The position numbers were made by a program, and so were the translations under genes. Below are positions 44,810-53,674 of a stretch of 64,000 nt of DNA, in pieces (position 1 is the stretch's first letter; each line of letters starts with the position of its first letter). Source of the stretch: CALIKS01 sp964440295 (GTDB taxonomy: Archaea > Thermoproteota > Nitrososphaeria_A > Caldarchaeales > Calditenuaceae); contig CAYTRT010000002.1 of NCBI GenBank assembly GCA_964440295.1, positions 1 to 64,000 of the forward strand, read 5' to 3'. The notes under the pieces are model-generated. The model ran no database searches. It was not told where the DNA came from and saw nothing but the letters and a program-made list of their open reading frames with translations.

Positions 44810-45753
44810 TCACCGCAATAATATTCATGGATGATTGGTCATTCGTCCATGAACTCTTATCCACCTGCAGAGCGCTTGGACTAGATAATCTATTGATATT
44901 TAGCCCTGAGGAATTGGTCGACGTTGAAAAGGCAAGCACATATGGAGCGAGCGAGATAATTTCCTATAGGTCGCCGCCGATTCCCACATGTATCTCTCGG
45001 TTATTGATTCAGGTGGTCTCTGAGAGACGTCCCAGAATCGTTGTCGGATTGGCGAGAAAGAATGTTAGAGAAATCTTTGGAAGGGCTGCTCAGAGATTAG
45101 CCGCGTCTTGCGCGAACAACTGCACCGATATCGAGCTTGTGGGAGACGCCGTTAGGATACGCAGGCCTGTCTTAGGAGGGGGATACGTAGCTGTCCAAGA
45201 GTTGGCCGGCTCGCCGGTCTTCGTCACCCTTCGACCAGATGCTTTCAAACTCTTGCCCAATAACTCGGCTAAAAAACCGGTGATAACGTCAATTGACATG
45301 ACGCTCAAGGGTTGGGAGATCAGGATAATTGATAGGAGATTATCGGAAAAAAGCCGTGTTGACTTATCAGTGGCTGAGAGGGTCGTCGGGGTTGGCAGAG
45401 GCTTCAGAAAGAAAGAAGATCTAGAATTGGCCGAGGAACTAGCTGAGCTAATATGCGCGGAGGTTGGATGCAGTAGGCCGATATCCAGCGACCTGAAGTG
45501 GCTGCCTGAAGATAGACATATTGGACTCTCTGGAAAATGGATACGACCAAAGCTATACATAGCAATCGGCATATCTGGACAAATACAGCACGTTGTGGGT
45601 GTAAAAAACGCAAAAACGATACTGGCCATAAATAATGACCCAAACTCGCCCATTCATAGGGAGGCGGACTACTCCGTAATTGCCGATCTCTACGAGTTCC
45701 TGCCAGTACTGATTAGAAGACTAAGAGAAGAAATGGGCAAAGAGCGGAGATAA
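44806..45753 (+). CDS. etfA: Electron transfer flavoprotein alpha subunit
   Basis: 315 residues. The C-terminal FAD domain is complete: VVGVGRGFRKKEDLELAEELAELI, EVGCSRPISSDLKWLPEDRHIGLSGKWIRPKLYIAIGISGQIQHVVGV and AINNDPNSPIHREADY. The N-terminal half is a little short. Forms the ETF heterodimer with EtfB. Confidence 0.94.
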   Translation: MITAIIFMDDWSFVHELLSTCRALGLDNLLIFSPEELVDVEKASTYGASEIISYRSPPIPTCISRLLIQVVSERRPRIVVGLARKNVREIFGRAAQRLAASCANNCTDIELVGDAVRIRRPVLGGGYVAVQELAGSPVFVTLRPDAFKLLPNNSAKKPVITSIDMTLKGWEIRIIDRRLSEKSRVDLSVAERVVGVGRGFRKKEDLELAEELAELICAEVGCSRPISSDLKWLPEDRHIGLSGKWIRPKLYIAIGISGQIQHVVGVKNAKTILAINNDPNSPIHREADYSVIADLYEFLPVLIRRLREEMGKERR

Positions 45754-45790
45754 TAGCCAACGTCTTGATCACAACCATAAATTATAGAAG

Positions 45791-46633
45791 ATGCGTAAAT
45801 TACTGGAGATGAGGGTGGCGTTCCAGGGCGAGAAGGGCTCTTACAGCGAGGAGGCAGTAATCAAGCATTTTGGAGCAGACGTGGAGCCCGTCCCTAAGCG
45901 GACAATATCTGCCGTTTTCTCAGCAGTAGAGGTGGGAGAAGTGGATGCAGGAGTAGTCCCGATAGAGAATAGCATTGAGGGAAGCGTAACTGAGACGTAT
46001 GACTTGCTCTTAACAACCAGTCTAAAAGTCACAGGTGAGATATATCTGAAGATTGTGCATTGCCTCATCGGGCTACCAGGAGCAGATATCAGGTCAATCA
46101 AAAGAGTCTACTCTCATCCCCAGGCTATCTCGCAGTGTAGAGGCTACATCGCATCAATGGGCTTGGACTACGTGAGCATCTACGATACTGCCGGAGCGGT
46201 TAAACTCATTAAGGAGACAGGAGACAAGACGGCTGCAGCCATTGCTAGTGAGAGAGCGGCCGAGATTTATGGCATGCAGATACTTGCACGCGGCATTGAG
46301 GACTATGGAAGGAACTATACCCGTTTCCTTATTATTGGAAAAGACAGTCCTCCCCTCGGGGAGAGAAACAAGACCACCGTTATATTCACTCTTACGCACG
46401 TCCCCGGTGCTTTGTATCATGCATTAGGCGCTTTCGCCCTCCGTGGAATAAACCTCACAAAGATAGAGTCGAGACCAACGAGGAGCAGGCCGTGGCAATA
46501 CAACTTCTACATCGACTTTGAGGGAAGCATCGAGGAACCAAGAGTAAAGGAGGCCCTGACTGAGCTCTCAACAAAAACCCTATTCCTCAAGGTCCTGGGA
46601 TCGTACCCTATGGCGTTGGTGGAATACGAATAA
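45791..46633 (+). CDS. pheA: Prephenate dehydratase with ACT domain
   Basis: 280 residues. FQGEKGSYSEEA, VPIENSIEGSVTETYDLLL, and NYTRFLIIG (containing the catalytic TRF) make the dehydratase domain (1-185). The C-terminal ACT domain contains HVPGALYHALGAFALRGINLTKIESRP, which binds phenylalanine for feedback inhibition. It makes phenylpyruvate from prephenate. Start at 45791 or the ATG at 45809 (MRVAFQGEKG), which would fit the usual N-terminus better. Confidence 0.95.
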   Translation: MRKLLEMRVAFQGEKGSYSEEAVIKHFGADVEPVPKRTISAVFSAVEVGEVDAGVVPIENSIEGSVTETYDLLLTTSLKVTGEIYLKIVHCLIGLPGADIRSIKRVYSHPQAISQCRGYIASMGLDYVSIYDTAGAVKLIKETGDKTAAAIASERAAEIYGMQILARGIEDYGRNYTRFLIIGKDSPPLGERNKTTVIFTLTHVPGALYHALGAFALRGINLTKIESRPTRSRPWQYNFYIDFEGSIEEPRVKEALTELSTKTLFLKVLGSYPMALVEYE

Positions 46634-46661
46634 ATAAGAGAGAGTCTCTATTTTTACATCC

Positions 46662-47111
46662 ATGGAAATTCCTAGCGATGGATTATCAGATGAAGAGATA
46701 CGAAGGATTCTTTCTCTGAAGAACGTAGCAGTCGTTGGCATGTCGCGAGACCCCTCAAAACCGGCACACTTCGTCCCAAAATTTCTTTTGAAGCATGGCT
46801 ACAATGTTGTTCCAGTAAATCCGTTTACTGGTGAAATATTGGGCTTAAAGGCTTATCCCTCGCTTAGGGACGTCCCAGTAGAGATAGACATCGTCGACAT
46901 TTTTAGGCCGTCTGACCAAGTCTATCCAGTGGTTAAAGAGGCTTTGGTAAAGAGCCCCAAAGTTATCTGGATGCAGGAAGGGATCTACAATGAAGAGGCA
47001 GTGAGACTTGCACGTGAAAACAAGATAGTGGTTGTCTGGAATAGATGTATGATGAGGGAGCATAATAGACTATTCGGATCGAGACCATATATTTCTATGC
47101 GCAAACTCTAA
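46662..47111 (+). CDS. CoA-binding domain protein (YccU type)
   Basis: 149 residues, Rossmann fold: VAVVGMSRDPSKPAHFVPKFLLKHGYNVVPVNP, DIVDIFRPSDQV, and WMQEGIYNEEA near the C-terminus. Function unknown; related to the CoA-binding domain of succinyl-CoA synthetase. It converges on pheT with a 2-nt gap. Confidence 0.88.
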   Translation: MEIPSDGLSDEEIRRILSLKNVAVVGMSRDPSKPAHFVPKFLLKHGYNVVPVNPFTGEILGLKAYPSLRDVPVEIDIVDIFRPSDQVYPVVKEALVKSPKVIWMQEGIYNEEAVRLARENKIVVVWNRCMMREHNRLFGSRPYISMRKL

Positions 47112-47113
47112 TA

Positions 47114-48769
47114 CTATAAAATTCCAAGTAATGAAACGTCGAGCTCCAGCGCGGCGACCGGCATCTCTATCTTAAACTTCTCGAGCACTTCCGGATGCAG
47201 CTCGCCCATGAATCCTATCTCTACGTTGTCCTTCAACAGCGCCACAGATCTTCCAGGAATCATAAACGGATAATCCTTGGCATTTATTCCAATATCTATC
47301 TGTAGAGACCTAGCTATTTCTTCCTCTATTGATTTAATCTCTGAGTACGATGCAGAAGAATGCGATGTGACGAGGCATAGATGTAGTTTACGGACGAATT
47401 TCTCCGGCACGCTCTCATCTACTTGAAGCGTGTCGCCCAACTCAAAAAATCTCTGCGGCAAGGGGTTGTGCTTGTTTATTGCTAAGCACTCAAGAAGGCC
47501 TGGCAGCAATCTCACTCTCAACGTATTGTACTCAATTGATGCAGGGTTCAGGATGTCTGGAGGATTAGGATCAGTTATTCCTAAAAATTCATATTCTTTC
47601 TGCTTGTTTGATAGAGTTGTATTTACGGCCTCGGTGAAGCCCAGTCCAACCATGAGCATTCTCAGGATCCTCAATACTTCTGTCTCTCGAGTCAAGCGGC
47701 CAAAATTGGCGGTATATGGAACGATCGGTGTCAGCTGTGAATAGCCTATGCCTATCGCTATTTCTTCCGCGAAGTCTACTGGGTGCATAATGTCTACCCT
47801 ATATGCAGGCACTTCTATCTCGATATCATTACCATCTGGCCGCGCATCTAGCCTCATCCTTCTTAATGCTCTCAAAGCGTGTACAGGCCGAATGTCCAAA
47901 CCTATCAGAGATGCCTGCTCCTTCAAGTTGATTTTCCACCTAGTGGGCGTAAGATCTGGAGTAGTTACTCGCCGATTACCATACATGACGTCCACGCTGT
48001 ATATAGTACCACCCATATCGTGGAGAGAAGTTACAAGTATGTTGAGGGCATCAGAAACTGCCTTGAAATCGGTTCCAGTCACGTCGATGAATATGTCCCT
48101 CGTAGCCGGTGTTAACTCAGTTAATCGAGAATTAATGATTGGTGGAAATGAAAGAACCTCATCGTTAGAGGACATTATGAATGGAAAGTATTTCTTCCCT
48201 TCGAGTATTGCTCCATACTTAACTCCTGTGCTGGTCTCTTTAAGAATCTCGATTGGAGTCATCTTCCTAGTTTCTCCTAGCGGTACGAAGCTAATGGAGT
48301 CTGGAGGAATGGCCCTGTAGTAAACTGGTGGTTTGACCTTAGAATAATCGTGAAGACCAATGGCGACCTTTCTTCTATCCCTCCCAATAATCCAGTGGAG
48401 ATCCTCCTGCATAGCGATTATCTCCTCTATAACTTCTCCCTTCAGCTCGAGGTTTTTTATTATTGCGGAGACAACAAACGGCCTCACTTCACTCACCTTT
48501 GGATCGACTATCAGCTTTACGCCTGAGTCGTAGACTCTATAACGGGGCATGCCGGTCTTTAATCCAAGAATGCCCTGTAGTGCTCTAGCAACGCCCACGA
48601 CGCTTGAAAAGTCAGGCCTGTTTGGGTTGTATTCTGCCTTTACGTAGTCCTCACCTACTTCTTCAACGGCGAGTCCTAGCTCGCGAATCGCCTCAATAAG
48701 CTCGGCTATCTTGATCTCTCTTCCAAGGAGGGCTGATAATCTACTCATCTTAAGAGTAATCGCGGGCAT
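47114..48769 (-). CDS. pheT: Phenylalanyl-tRNA synthetase beta subunit (archaeal type)
   Basis: 551 residues, the short archaeal/eukaryotic form. B3/B4 and B5 regions are visible: VEEVGEDYVKAEYNPNRPDFSSVVGVARALQGIL, EDLHWIIGRDRRKVAIGLHD, and VDIMHPVDFAEEIAIGIGY. Partner of PheS directly upstream with a 3-nt gap. Confidence 0.95.
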   Translation of the reverse strand: MPAITLKMSRLSALLGREIKIAELIEAIRELGLAVEEVGEDYVKAEYNPNRPDFSSVVGVARALQGILGLKTGMPRYRVYDSGVKLIVDPKVSEVRPFVVSAIIKNLELKGEVIEEIIAMQEDLHWIIGRDRRKVAIGLHDYSKVKPPVYYRAIPPDSISFVPLGETRKMTPIEILKETSTGVKYGAILEGKKYFPFIMSSNDEVLSFPPIINSRLTELTPATRDIFIDVTGTDFKAVSDALNILVTSLHDMGGTIYSVDVMYGNRRVTTPDLTPTRWKINLKEQASLIGLDIRPVHALRALRRMRLDARPDGNDIEIEVPAYRVDIMHPVDFAEEIAIGIGYSQLTPIVPYTANFGRLTRETEVLRILRMLMVGLGFTEAVNTTLSNKQKEYEFLGITDPNPPDILNPASIEYNTLRVRLLPGLLECLAINKHNPLPQRFFELGDTLQVDESVPEKFVRKLHLCLVTSHSSASYSEIKSIEEEIARSLQIDIGINAKDYPFMIPGRSVALLKDNVEIGFMGELHPEVLEKFKIEMPVAALELDVSLLGIL

Positions 48770-48772
48770 GTC

Positions 48773-50332
48773 CTACTCACGCTCCCTCATGAGCCTGGAG
48801 GAGGTTACTGGCACGGATCTTATCCAAGATAGATCGTTGCGGTAAAGCTCTCTAATATCGCTGAGCTTGAGGACAGCCATTGCTAGTCTTTCAAGTCCCA
48901 ATCCCCAGGCTAATACTGGATACTTTACCCCGAGAGGCCTCGTCACTTCTGGTCTAAATATTCCCATACCGCCAAGCTCTGTCCACTGCCTAGATTCTCC
49001 GAGCAGCACCTCAACCTCGGCTGAGGGCTCCGTGTATGGAAAATAACTAGGCCTGAACCTGACATTTTTTATACCGAGCCTCATATAGAACTCCTTGATA
49101 ATCCCCATTAGATGCCGCAATGTTACAGACTTATCCATCAAAATGCCCTCGATCTGGTGAAGCTCGGCCAGATGCTTCCAGTCGACCTTCTCGTTCCTGT
49201 ACACCCTGTCTACGGTAAAGACTCTAACCGGCGGCTCGTTATGCTCGCTTAAGTATCTAATTGTTGTGGCAGTAGTGTGTGTCCTTAATACTAGTTTGGA
49301 GGCCTCGTCGAGGCTCCATTTATATCCCCATCCCCTCGAGCCAGTGTCGCCACCATCCTCATGCGTCCTCCTCACAGGATCGACAAACCTTACCGGCGGT
49401 TCACCCCTGCTAGGATTTGCTAAGTAAAAAGTGTCATGCATCTCTCTGGCCGGGTGGTCCTGAGGCTGAAACAAGGCATCAAAGTTCCAGAATGCTAGTT
49501 CGACCAATGGTCCACGTATCTCCTCAAAGCCCATCTCAATAAAGGCCTCCTTCACCATGTCAATCAGCATCGTCAATGGATGAAGACGCGCAGCAAAAGT
49601 CGCCTTAACAGGCGCGTAGAGATTGTATCTTGAAAAAACGACCTCTCTCCACTTTCCCGACGAGAGTAGTTCCGGCGTGAGCTGGCTGACCTCCTCAACT
49701 ACGGCTAGAAGCTTATCACCTAGTTTTAGCGCCGTCTCGGTTGGCGTTGCTATATGAATTATGTCCTGAGTAATTTTTACGATCCCAGGCCTCCTCGAGA
49801 GTCTTTCACAAGCTTCTGCATACGGCCCGAGACTTGAAAGCGATCTAGGGCCGGCCTTAAGTAGCTGTAAGACTATTTCCTCCTCCGTCCGCTCCTTCGG
49901 ATATTTCTTAAGTTCAAGGACCGCCTCGTTGCCCCTCCGCGTTATCTCGATCCATCCATTTTTCTTTGCCCATATAACTCCTATTCTAAGCTCTTCTTCG
50001 GAGAGGACGCTAGATGTCTGAATGTCAGCTAGTTCTGCCTCGCCGCCTATTCTTTCTAGGAAATCTACTAGCCGCCTCTCTGGAAGTCCCTTCTCGGCAT
50101 ATATCCTTCCTTCATTGTCGAGCTCTACTTTTTTATCAATAATGTTCTCCTCGACCTTTACGAGGTTTTTGGAAACTAGCCACTGAGCGGCCTTAGCCAC
50201 GGCTCCCTCTTCTAGGCCAGCCTTCTCAGCAATTACCGCGAAACTCGCGGGCCCTGTCTTTGTTAGGATTTGTAGTATCCGCTTCTCAATGGGGTGTAGG
50301 ATTAATTCCTCTCTCAGCGGGCCGTTGCTCAT
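48773..50332 (-). CDS. pheS: Phenylalanyl-tRNA synthetase alpha subunit
   Basis: 519 residues. N-terminal winged-helix domains (about 1-180), class II core with LVELAFWNFDALFQPQDHPAREMHDTFYL (motif 1 region), RVYRNEKVDWKHLAEFHQ-like motif 2 (here AELHQIEGILMD), and GLGLERLAM as motif 3. Adds Phe to tRNA-Phe with PheT. The start at 50332 is ATG. Confidence 0.95.
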   Translation of the reverse strand: MSNGPLREELILHPIEKRILQILTKTGPASFAVIAEKAGLEEGAVAKAAQWLVSKNLVKVEENIIDKKVELDNEGRIYAEKGLPERRLVDFLERIGGEAELADIQTSSVLSEEELRIGVIWAKKNGWIEITRRGNEAVLELKKYPKERTEEEIVLQLLKAGPRSLSSLGPYAEACERLSRRPGIVKITQDIIHIATPTETALKLGDKLLAVVEEVSQLTPELLSSGKWREVVFSRYNLYAPVKATFAARLHPLTMLIDMVKEAFIEMGFEEIRGPLVELAFWNFDALFQPQDHPAREMHDTFYLANPSRGEPPVRFVDPVRRTHEDGGDTGSRGWGYKWSLDEASKLVLRTHTTATTIRYLSEHNEPPVRVFTVDRVYRNEKVDWKHLAELHQIEGILMDKSVTLRHLMGIIKEFYMRLGIKNVRFRPSYFPYTEPSAEVEVLLGESRQWTELGGMGIFRPEVTRPLGVKYPVLAWGLGLERLAMAVLKLSDIRELYRNDLSWIRSVPVTSSRLMRERE

Positions 50333-50433
50333 CCTTTTCGCCTTAACGAAGACTAGCCCTCTAACTAATATCTTTCATCTCCCATGTAAAATGATATTTA
50401 ATTAGATGGATACGCCTGGTTTAATCGGCAGGC

Positions 50434-50982
50434 ATGGAGAAAAAGCAGCAGGAGAGCTCATCTATAATATATGGACTACTCACCGACTCCGAGGTCGTTG
50501 TAGATGATAAGTCCGCCATTAGCGATCTTGTAAGCAGAGGGTACGGAGACCTCACCGATAAGGGTGTTATCAAACTCAACTCCTGCGAGGCTCTCTATCT
50601 AGTTGAAAACAACAGATTAATCGTCAAAACCAAAGATGGAAACGAGCTGAGTTTTAATGAATTGCTAAGAAAACTGCAATTACGGATTCCCCGGTTGTGG
50701 CTCCTATACCTCGTGTACAGAGACCTCAGACGTAGAGGATACGTCGTTAAGGAAGGATTCGGCGGTCCTCTCGCATTTAGAGTCTACGAAAAAGGAAGGC
50801 CAGACCAAGCATTATATCTGGTCTATCCATTCTTTGAAGGCACGCCTGAAAGCATAAACAGCCTCCTCGAGGCTGTACAATATTCTGTAAGTAAGGATAA
50901 ACAGCTCGTAATTGCAGTAGTTGAGAGAAGGGGCGAGGTGATTTATTACTCATGCTCAGAGGCGAATCTCAAAAACCTCTAA
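50434..50982 (+). CDS. tRNA-splicing endonuclease-like protein lacking the catalytic histidine
   Basis: 182 residues of the EndA fold. LYLVYRDLRRRGYVVKEGFGGPLAFRVYEKGRP matches the catalytic-subunit domain with the Tyr of FRVYEKG kept, and the later SKDKQLVIAVVERRGEVIYYS holds a plausible Lys. The region where homologues have the catalytic His (GH..YLV) reads RPDQALYLVYPF without His. It is therefore either a structural subunit of an (alpha-beta)2-type endonuclease or an inactive paralogue. An intron-containing tRNA exists at 6329. Overlaps the next gene by 31 nt. Confidence 0.78.
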   Translation: MEKKQQESSSIIYGLLTDSEVVVDDKSAISDLVSRGYGDLTDKGVIKLNSCEALYLVENNRLIVKTKDGNELSFNELLRKLQLRIPRLWLLYLVYRDLRRRGYVVKEGFGGPLAFRVYEKGRPDQALYLVYPFFEGTPESINSLLEAVQYSVSKDKQLVIAVVERRGEVIYYSCSEANLKNL

Positions 50983-51827
50983 ACCCATTATCCTTAGCAT
51001 GGGCATACATATCTATGTCGAGGCCGCCAAACGGGCTGCTGATGTTTTTGGCCGTAGTCGTCGGCTCGTACGTCGCGTCCAAAAGCCTCCCTCAACCACT
51101 AGAGCTCTTCCTAGCGTTCCTCACAGCTTACTGTCTAAATGGATCATCGATGGTGATAAACGATATTATTGATAGAGAAGTTGATAAGATTAATGCTCCT
51201 TTCAGACCTATACCGTCAGGCAGAGTCAGCGTTGGAGCAGCAGTAATTTATGGAGGAGCATTAGGATTCATAGGACTCTTCTCATCATACATCATAGGAA
51301 TTAACACGCTGATCGTCGCTATAATATTTTACACGATAGCAACCATATACAATGTCTGGCTTAAACCCTTCGGGCTTATCGGAAACATAGCCGTAAGTTC
51401 TGCAGTCGTGGCGCCGTTCCTTTACGGCTCCGTATTGATGCTCAACACGGTATCTCCCGGTGTACTCATTCTTGGGTTCCTTGCCTTCCTAGCCAACATG
51501 GGCAGAGAGGTCATTAAGGGGATAGCAGATATTGAGGGAGATGCATTAAGAGAAGTGTTAACCGTCGCTAGAAGAAGAGGTAGTAGGAGGGCCTCGCAGA
51601 TCGGCGCAGGCTTCATCATAGCGGCCGTCGTGTTGAGTCCGCTGCCCATTGTCCTAGGCATACTCGGCTGGACCTATCTATTTTTAGTAACCATAGCGGA
51701 TGTTGGATTTATCTACTCAGTCGCTAAGATTCTGCTGGACCCCTCACAACAAACTGCGAGAAAAGTTAAACGCGAGTTACTAATTTGGATGGGTATAGCC
51801 TTAGTTGCATTCATAGTTGGTGTTTAG
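50952..51827 (+). CDS. UbiA-family prenyltransferase, probable DGGGP synthase
   Basis: 291 residues with about eight transmembrane helices. NDIIDREVDKINAPFRPIPSG (near residue 68) holds the Asp-rich Mg-binding motif, and KGIADIEGDALREV the second. This pattern fits digeranylgeranylglyceryl phosphate synthase, the second ether-bond step of archaeal lipid synthesis. The tes-like gene elsewhere in the window acts later in the same pathway. Confidence 0.87.
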   Translation: MLRGESQKPLNPLSLAWAYISMSRPPNGLLMFLAVVVGSYVASKSLPQPLELFLAFLTAYCLNGSSMVINDIIDREVDKINAPFRPIPSGRVSVGAAVIYGGALGFIGLFSSYIIGINTLIVAIIFYTIATIYNVWLKPFGLIGNIAVSSAVVAPFLYGSVLMLNTVSPGVLILGFLAFLANMGREVIKGIADIEGDALREVLTVARRRGSRRASQIGAGFIIAAVVLSPLPIVLGILGWTYLFLVTIADVGFIYSVAKILLDPSQQTARKVKRELLIWMGIALVAFIVGV

Positions 51828-51831
51828 ATGC

Positions 51832-52290
51832 TTACTCCGATATGTCTGCGGCCTCTCCGCTTGAGAGTCTTATCAAGTCAGCCGTCCTCAAGCTGATGAG
51901 AACGTTAGGTGACCCGCCCGACGTAATTATCTCTGACCTCTCTAAGACCTTAATGTCTATCAACACCCTAAGCTTGTCGGCATGATTGAATGGGGGGACG
52001 CCACCCACTTGGTATCCTGTGGCTTTGAAAACTTCTTCACGAGAAGCAAGCCTCACGTCCCGTCCTAAGAGACTCGATAGCTTCTTCAGGCTTACCTTTC
52101 CATCGCCCCTGCATATAACTACGATGTATTCTCCATCAACGCTGAAGACGATGTTCTTAGCTATGTCTGACGGGCTACAGCCCAATTTTTTAGCAGCTTC
52201 TTCAACTGTTCTCACGCCTCCCGTGAACTCATAATATTTGTATGTGACGCCATTCTCTTTGAGAAAATTGACTATGTCGGCCGGCCCCAT
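51832..52290 (-). CDS. YbaK/EbsC-family aminoacyl-tRNA deacylase
   Basis: 152 residues. TVEEAAKKLGCSPSDIAKNIVFSVDGEYIVVICRGDGKVSLKKL, then the GYQVGGVPPFNH motif with the conserved GGVPP, typical of YbaK-type deacylases. Such proteins clear mischarged tRNA, for example Cys-tRNA-Pro or Ala-tRNA-Pro. Confidence 0.9.
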   Translation of the reverse strand: MGPADIVNFLKENGVTYKYYEFTGGVRTVEEAAKKLGCSPSDIAKNIVFSVDGEYIVVICRGDGKVSLKKLSSLLGRDVRLASREEVFKATGYQVGGVPPFNHADKLRVLIDIKVLERSEIITSGGSPNVLISLRTADLIRLSSGEAADISE

Positions 52291-52394
52291 GCCTTCTTCG
52301 CATTACTAAACTATCCTTAGCTTATAATTAAGACTTGTCGTATATGCGAGATGTCGATAAATGGATATATTTTCGTTAGATAACAATAATTTTA

Positions 52395-52478
52395 GACCCG
52401 CCGTGCCTTAAGCCTTGTCTGAGTGGGGCGCAACCGTCCCGGCTAGGAGGACAAGCGAGTCAGCGGCGGGTCACACTC
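52395..52478 (+). ncRNA. Candidate H/ACA-box guide RNA
   Basis: GACCCGCCG (52395-52403) pairs perfectly with CGGCGGGTC (52464-52472), a 9-bp lower stem. An internal loop follows, with arms TGCCTTAAGC (52404-52413) and CGAGTCAG (52456-52463). An upper stem CTTGTC (52414-52419) pairs with GACAAG (52450-52455). Directly after the lower stem is ACA (52473-52475) and then CTC, the ACANNN end of archaeal H/ACA RNAs. TGA at 52420 opposite GGA near 52446-52448 could be a K-turn. It guides pseudouridylation if real. The 3' half is repeated after the gap. Confidence 0.6.
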
Positions 52479-52635
52479 ATNNNNNNNNNNNNNNNNNNNN
52501 NNNNNNNNNNNNNNNNNNNNNNNNNNNNNNNNNNNNNNNNNNNNNNNNNNNNNNNNNNNNNNNNNNNNNNNNNNNNNNNNGGGCGCAACCGTCCCGGCTA
52601 GGAGGACAAGCGAGTCAGCGGCGGGTCACACTCAT
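52426..52635. repeat. Scaffold gap of 100 N flanked by identical 55-base contig ends
   Basis: 52426-52480 and 52581-52635 are identical over 55 bases, with N at 52481-52580. An exact overlap of that size on both sides of a standard 100-N spacer is what scaffolding leaves when two contigs really overlap. Removing 155 bases would restore one H/ACA RNA and place it directly beside the tyrS stop. It should not be read as a biological repeat. Confidence 0.8.
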
Positions 52636-53480
52636 CGAGTAATTTCTTGACTACTAACAAACTCATAGAGCCTAGCTGCATGCGGGTCCTTTTCAAAGTG
52701 CCGTCTTATTGGCTCGATTATCTTGTCCAACGCCTTTGCGACAGCTTCTTTAAGATCAAGGGGATGAAGTTTACCAGCGACGTAGTCTCTTTCCAGCTCT
52801 GTGTAGGAGCAGTAAGTTACTGGTCCGCCGAACTTTGCCTGACGCTCGACCTCCAGCTTTCCGAGCTGTCTAAAAATTATGTGCTTCGCATAGTCGAGTA
52901 TGGGGTTGCCCTCAGCAGACCTCGGCGGACAGAAAGCATTCTTAATTTTCTCCCTAATCACCTCGTAGGAATCGTGGACAAAGATGCTTGTCTCCGGTAA
53001 GCTTTTACTCATCTTTGAGCTTATTGCGAGATCTATCGACTCATCTTCATCGAATCCCTTGGGTTTCACAGGACCTTGGAGGCCCATCAACATGTGATGA
53101 TGAACAGCCACTGGCTTCCACAGTCCGAGCTTTGGACCGACCTCCCTAGCAAGCATGTTTGCCCTTCTCTGATCGAGCCCCAGCTGGCATATCTGGCACT
53201 CCATGTAGAAGATGTCTGCGACCTGCATCGCGGGATAGAATACCTGCGCAGCTTCTTGAAGCTCGCCTTCAGACCTTCCCATTATCGGCAAGGCCCGGAG
53301 AATTCTCTTCAGCGTGGTGTTTCTAGCCACACTTACAACTAGCCTCCAGTAGTCGATGTCTGACGCATTATCGCTAGCCCATACAAACTCTACCTTCGAG
53401 AGCTCAACACCCGCCGCTTTCCAAACCTCAATAAAGTACTCTCCCACTTTTCTTATCTTATCAATGTCCCTCCCATCTTG
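52632..53480 (-). pseudogene. tyrS: 3' part of disrupted resident tyrosyl-tRNA synthetase gene
   Basis: Open frame from GTG 53447 down to stop at 52632-52634 (271 codons), continuing upstream in frame as DIDKIRKV to about 53480. It encodes the C-terminal two-thirds of a plant/crenarchaeal-type TyrRS: GEYFIEVWKAAGV, EFVWASDNASDIDYW, PIMGRSEGELQEAAQVFYPAMQVADIF, LGLDQRRANMLARE, SSKMSKSLPETSIFV and LHPLDLKEAVAKALDKII. The catalytic N-terminal HxGH-like part is absent and found at 55817-56107. Just upstream, the family's NKMGG motif is still readable in another frame (53480-53500), so one base was lost there. As a separate protein it could not activate tyrosine. Confidence 0.85.
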
Positions 53481-53499
53481 TTCTCCACAGACAAGAAAT

Positions 53500-53670
53500 T
53501 CCCTAAAATATACGAAGGTCAGGGATGACGTATTCGAGTTCTGCCGATACTATGCTAAGTGGCTGGGTAATCCATCGACAGATAGATTGAAAGCGGAGAT
53601 ATACGAGCTATTGGAGGAGTCCATAGACTGGTGGGGGCGTCAGCAGATTATGGATGATATCAAGAGGTGA
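53500..53670 (+). other. Short open frame between tyrS and the endonuclease, no start codon
   Basis: The frame encodes VRDDVFEFCRYYAKWLGN and then a helical, charged part (DRLKAEIYELLEESIDWWGRQQIMDDIKR), with its TGA at 53668-53670 forming part of the GAGGTGA that serves the endonuclease start. No ATG, GTG or TTG was found after the tyrS homology ends near 53500. It may be the 3' end of a gene cut by the insertion or an N-terminal part of the element. Not recognised. Confidence 0.35.
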
Positions 53671-53674
53671 TTGG

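Noticed and set aside
52395..52478. Leucine-type or other tRNA
   Set aside because: The terminal stem is 9 bp and no T arm with TTC or anticodon arm can be drawn; the ACA tail fits H/ACA RNA better.
52426..52635. Tandem repeat or CRISPR-like unit of 55 bases
   Set aside because: Only two copies, separated by exactly 100 N and ending precisely at the N block, which points to contig overlap and not biology.
53356..53500. Plus-strand open frame continuing upstream of the endonuclease
   Set aside because: This part is antisense to clear TyrRS coding sequence, so the reading frame there is a shadow.
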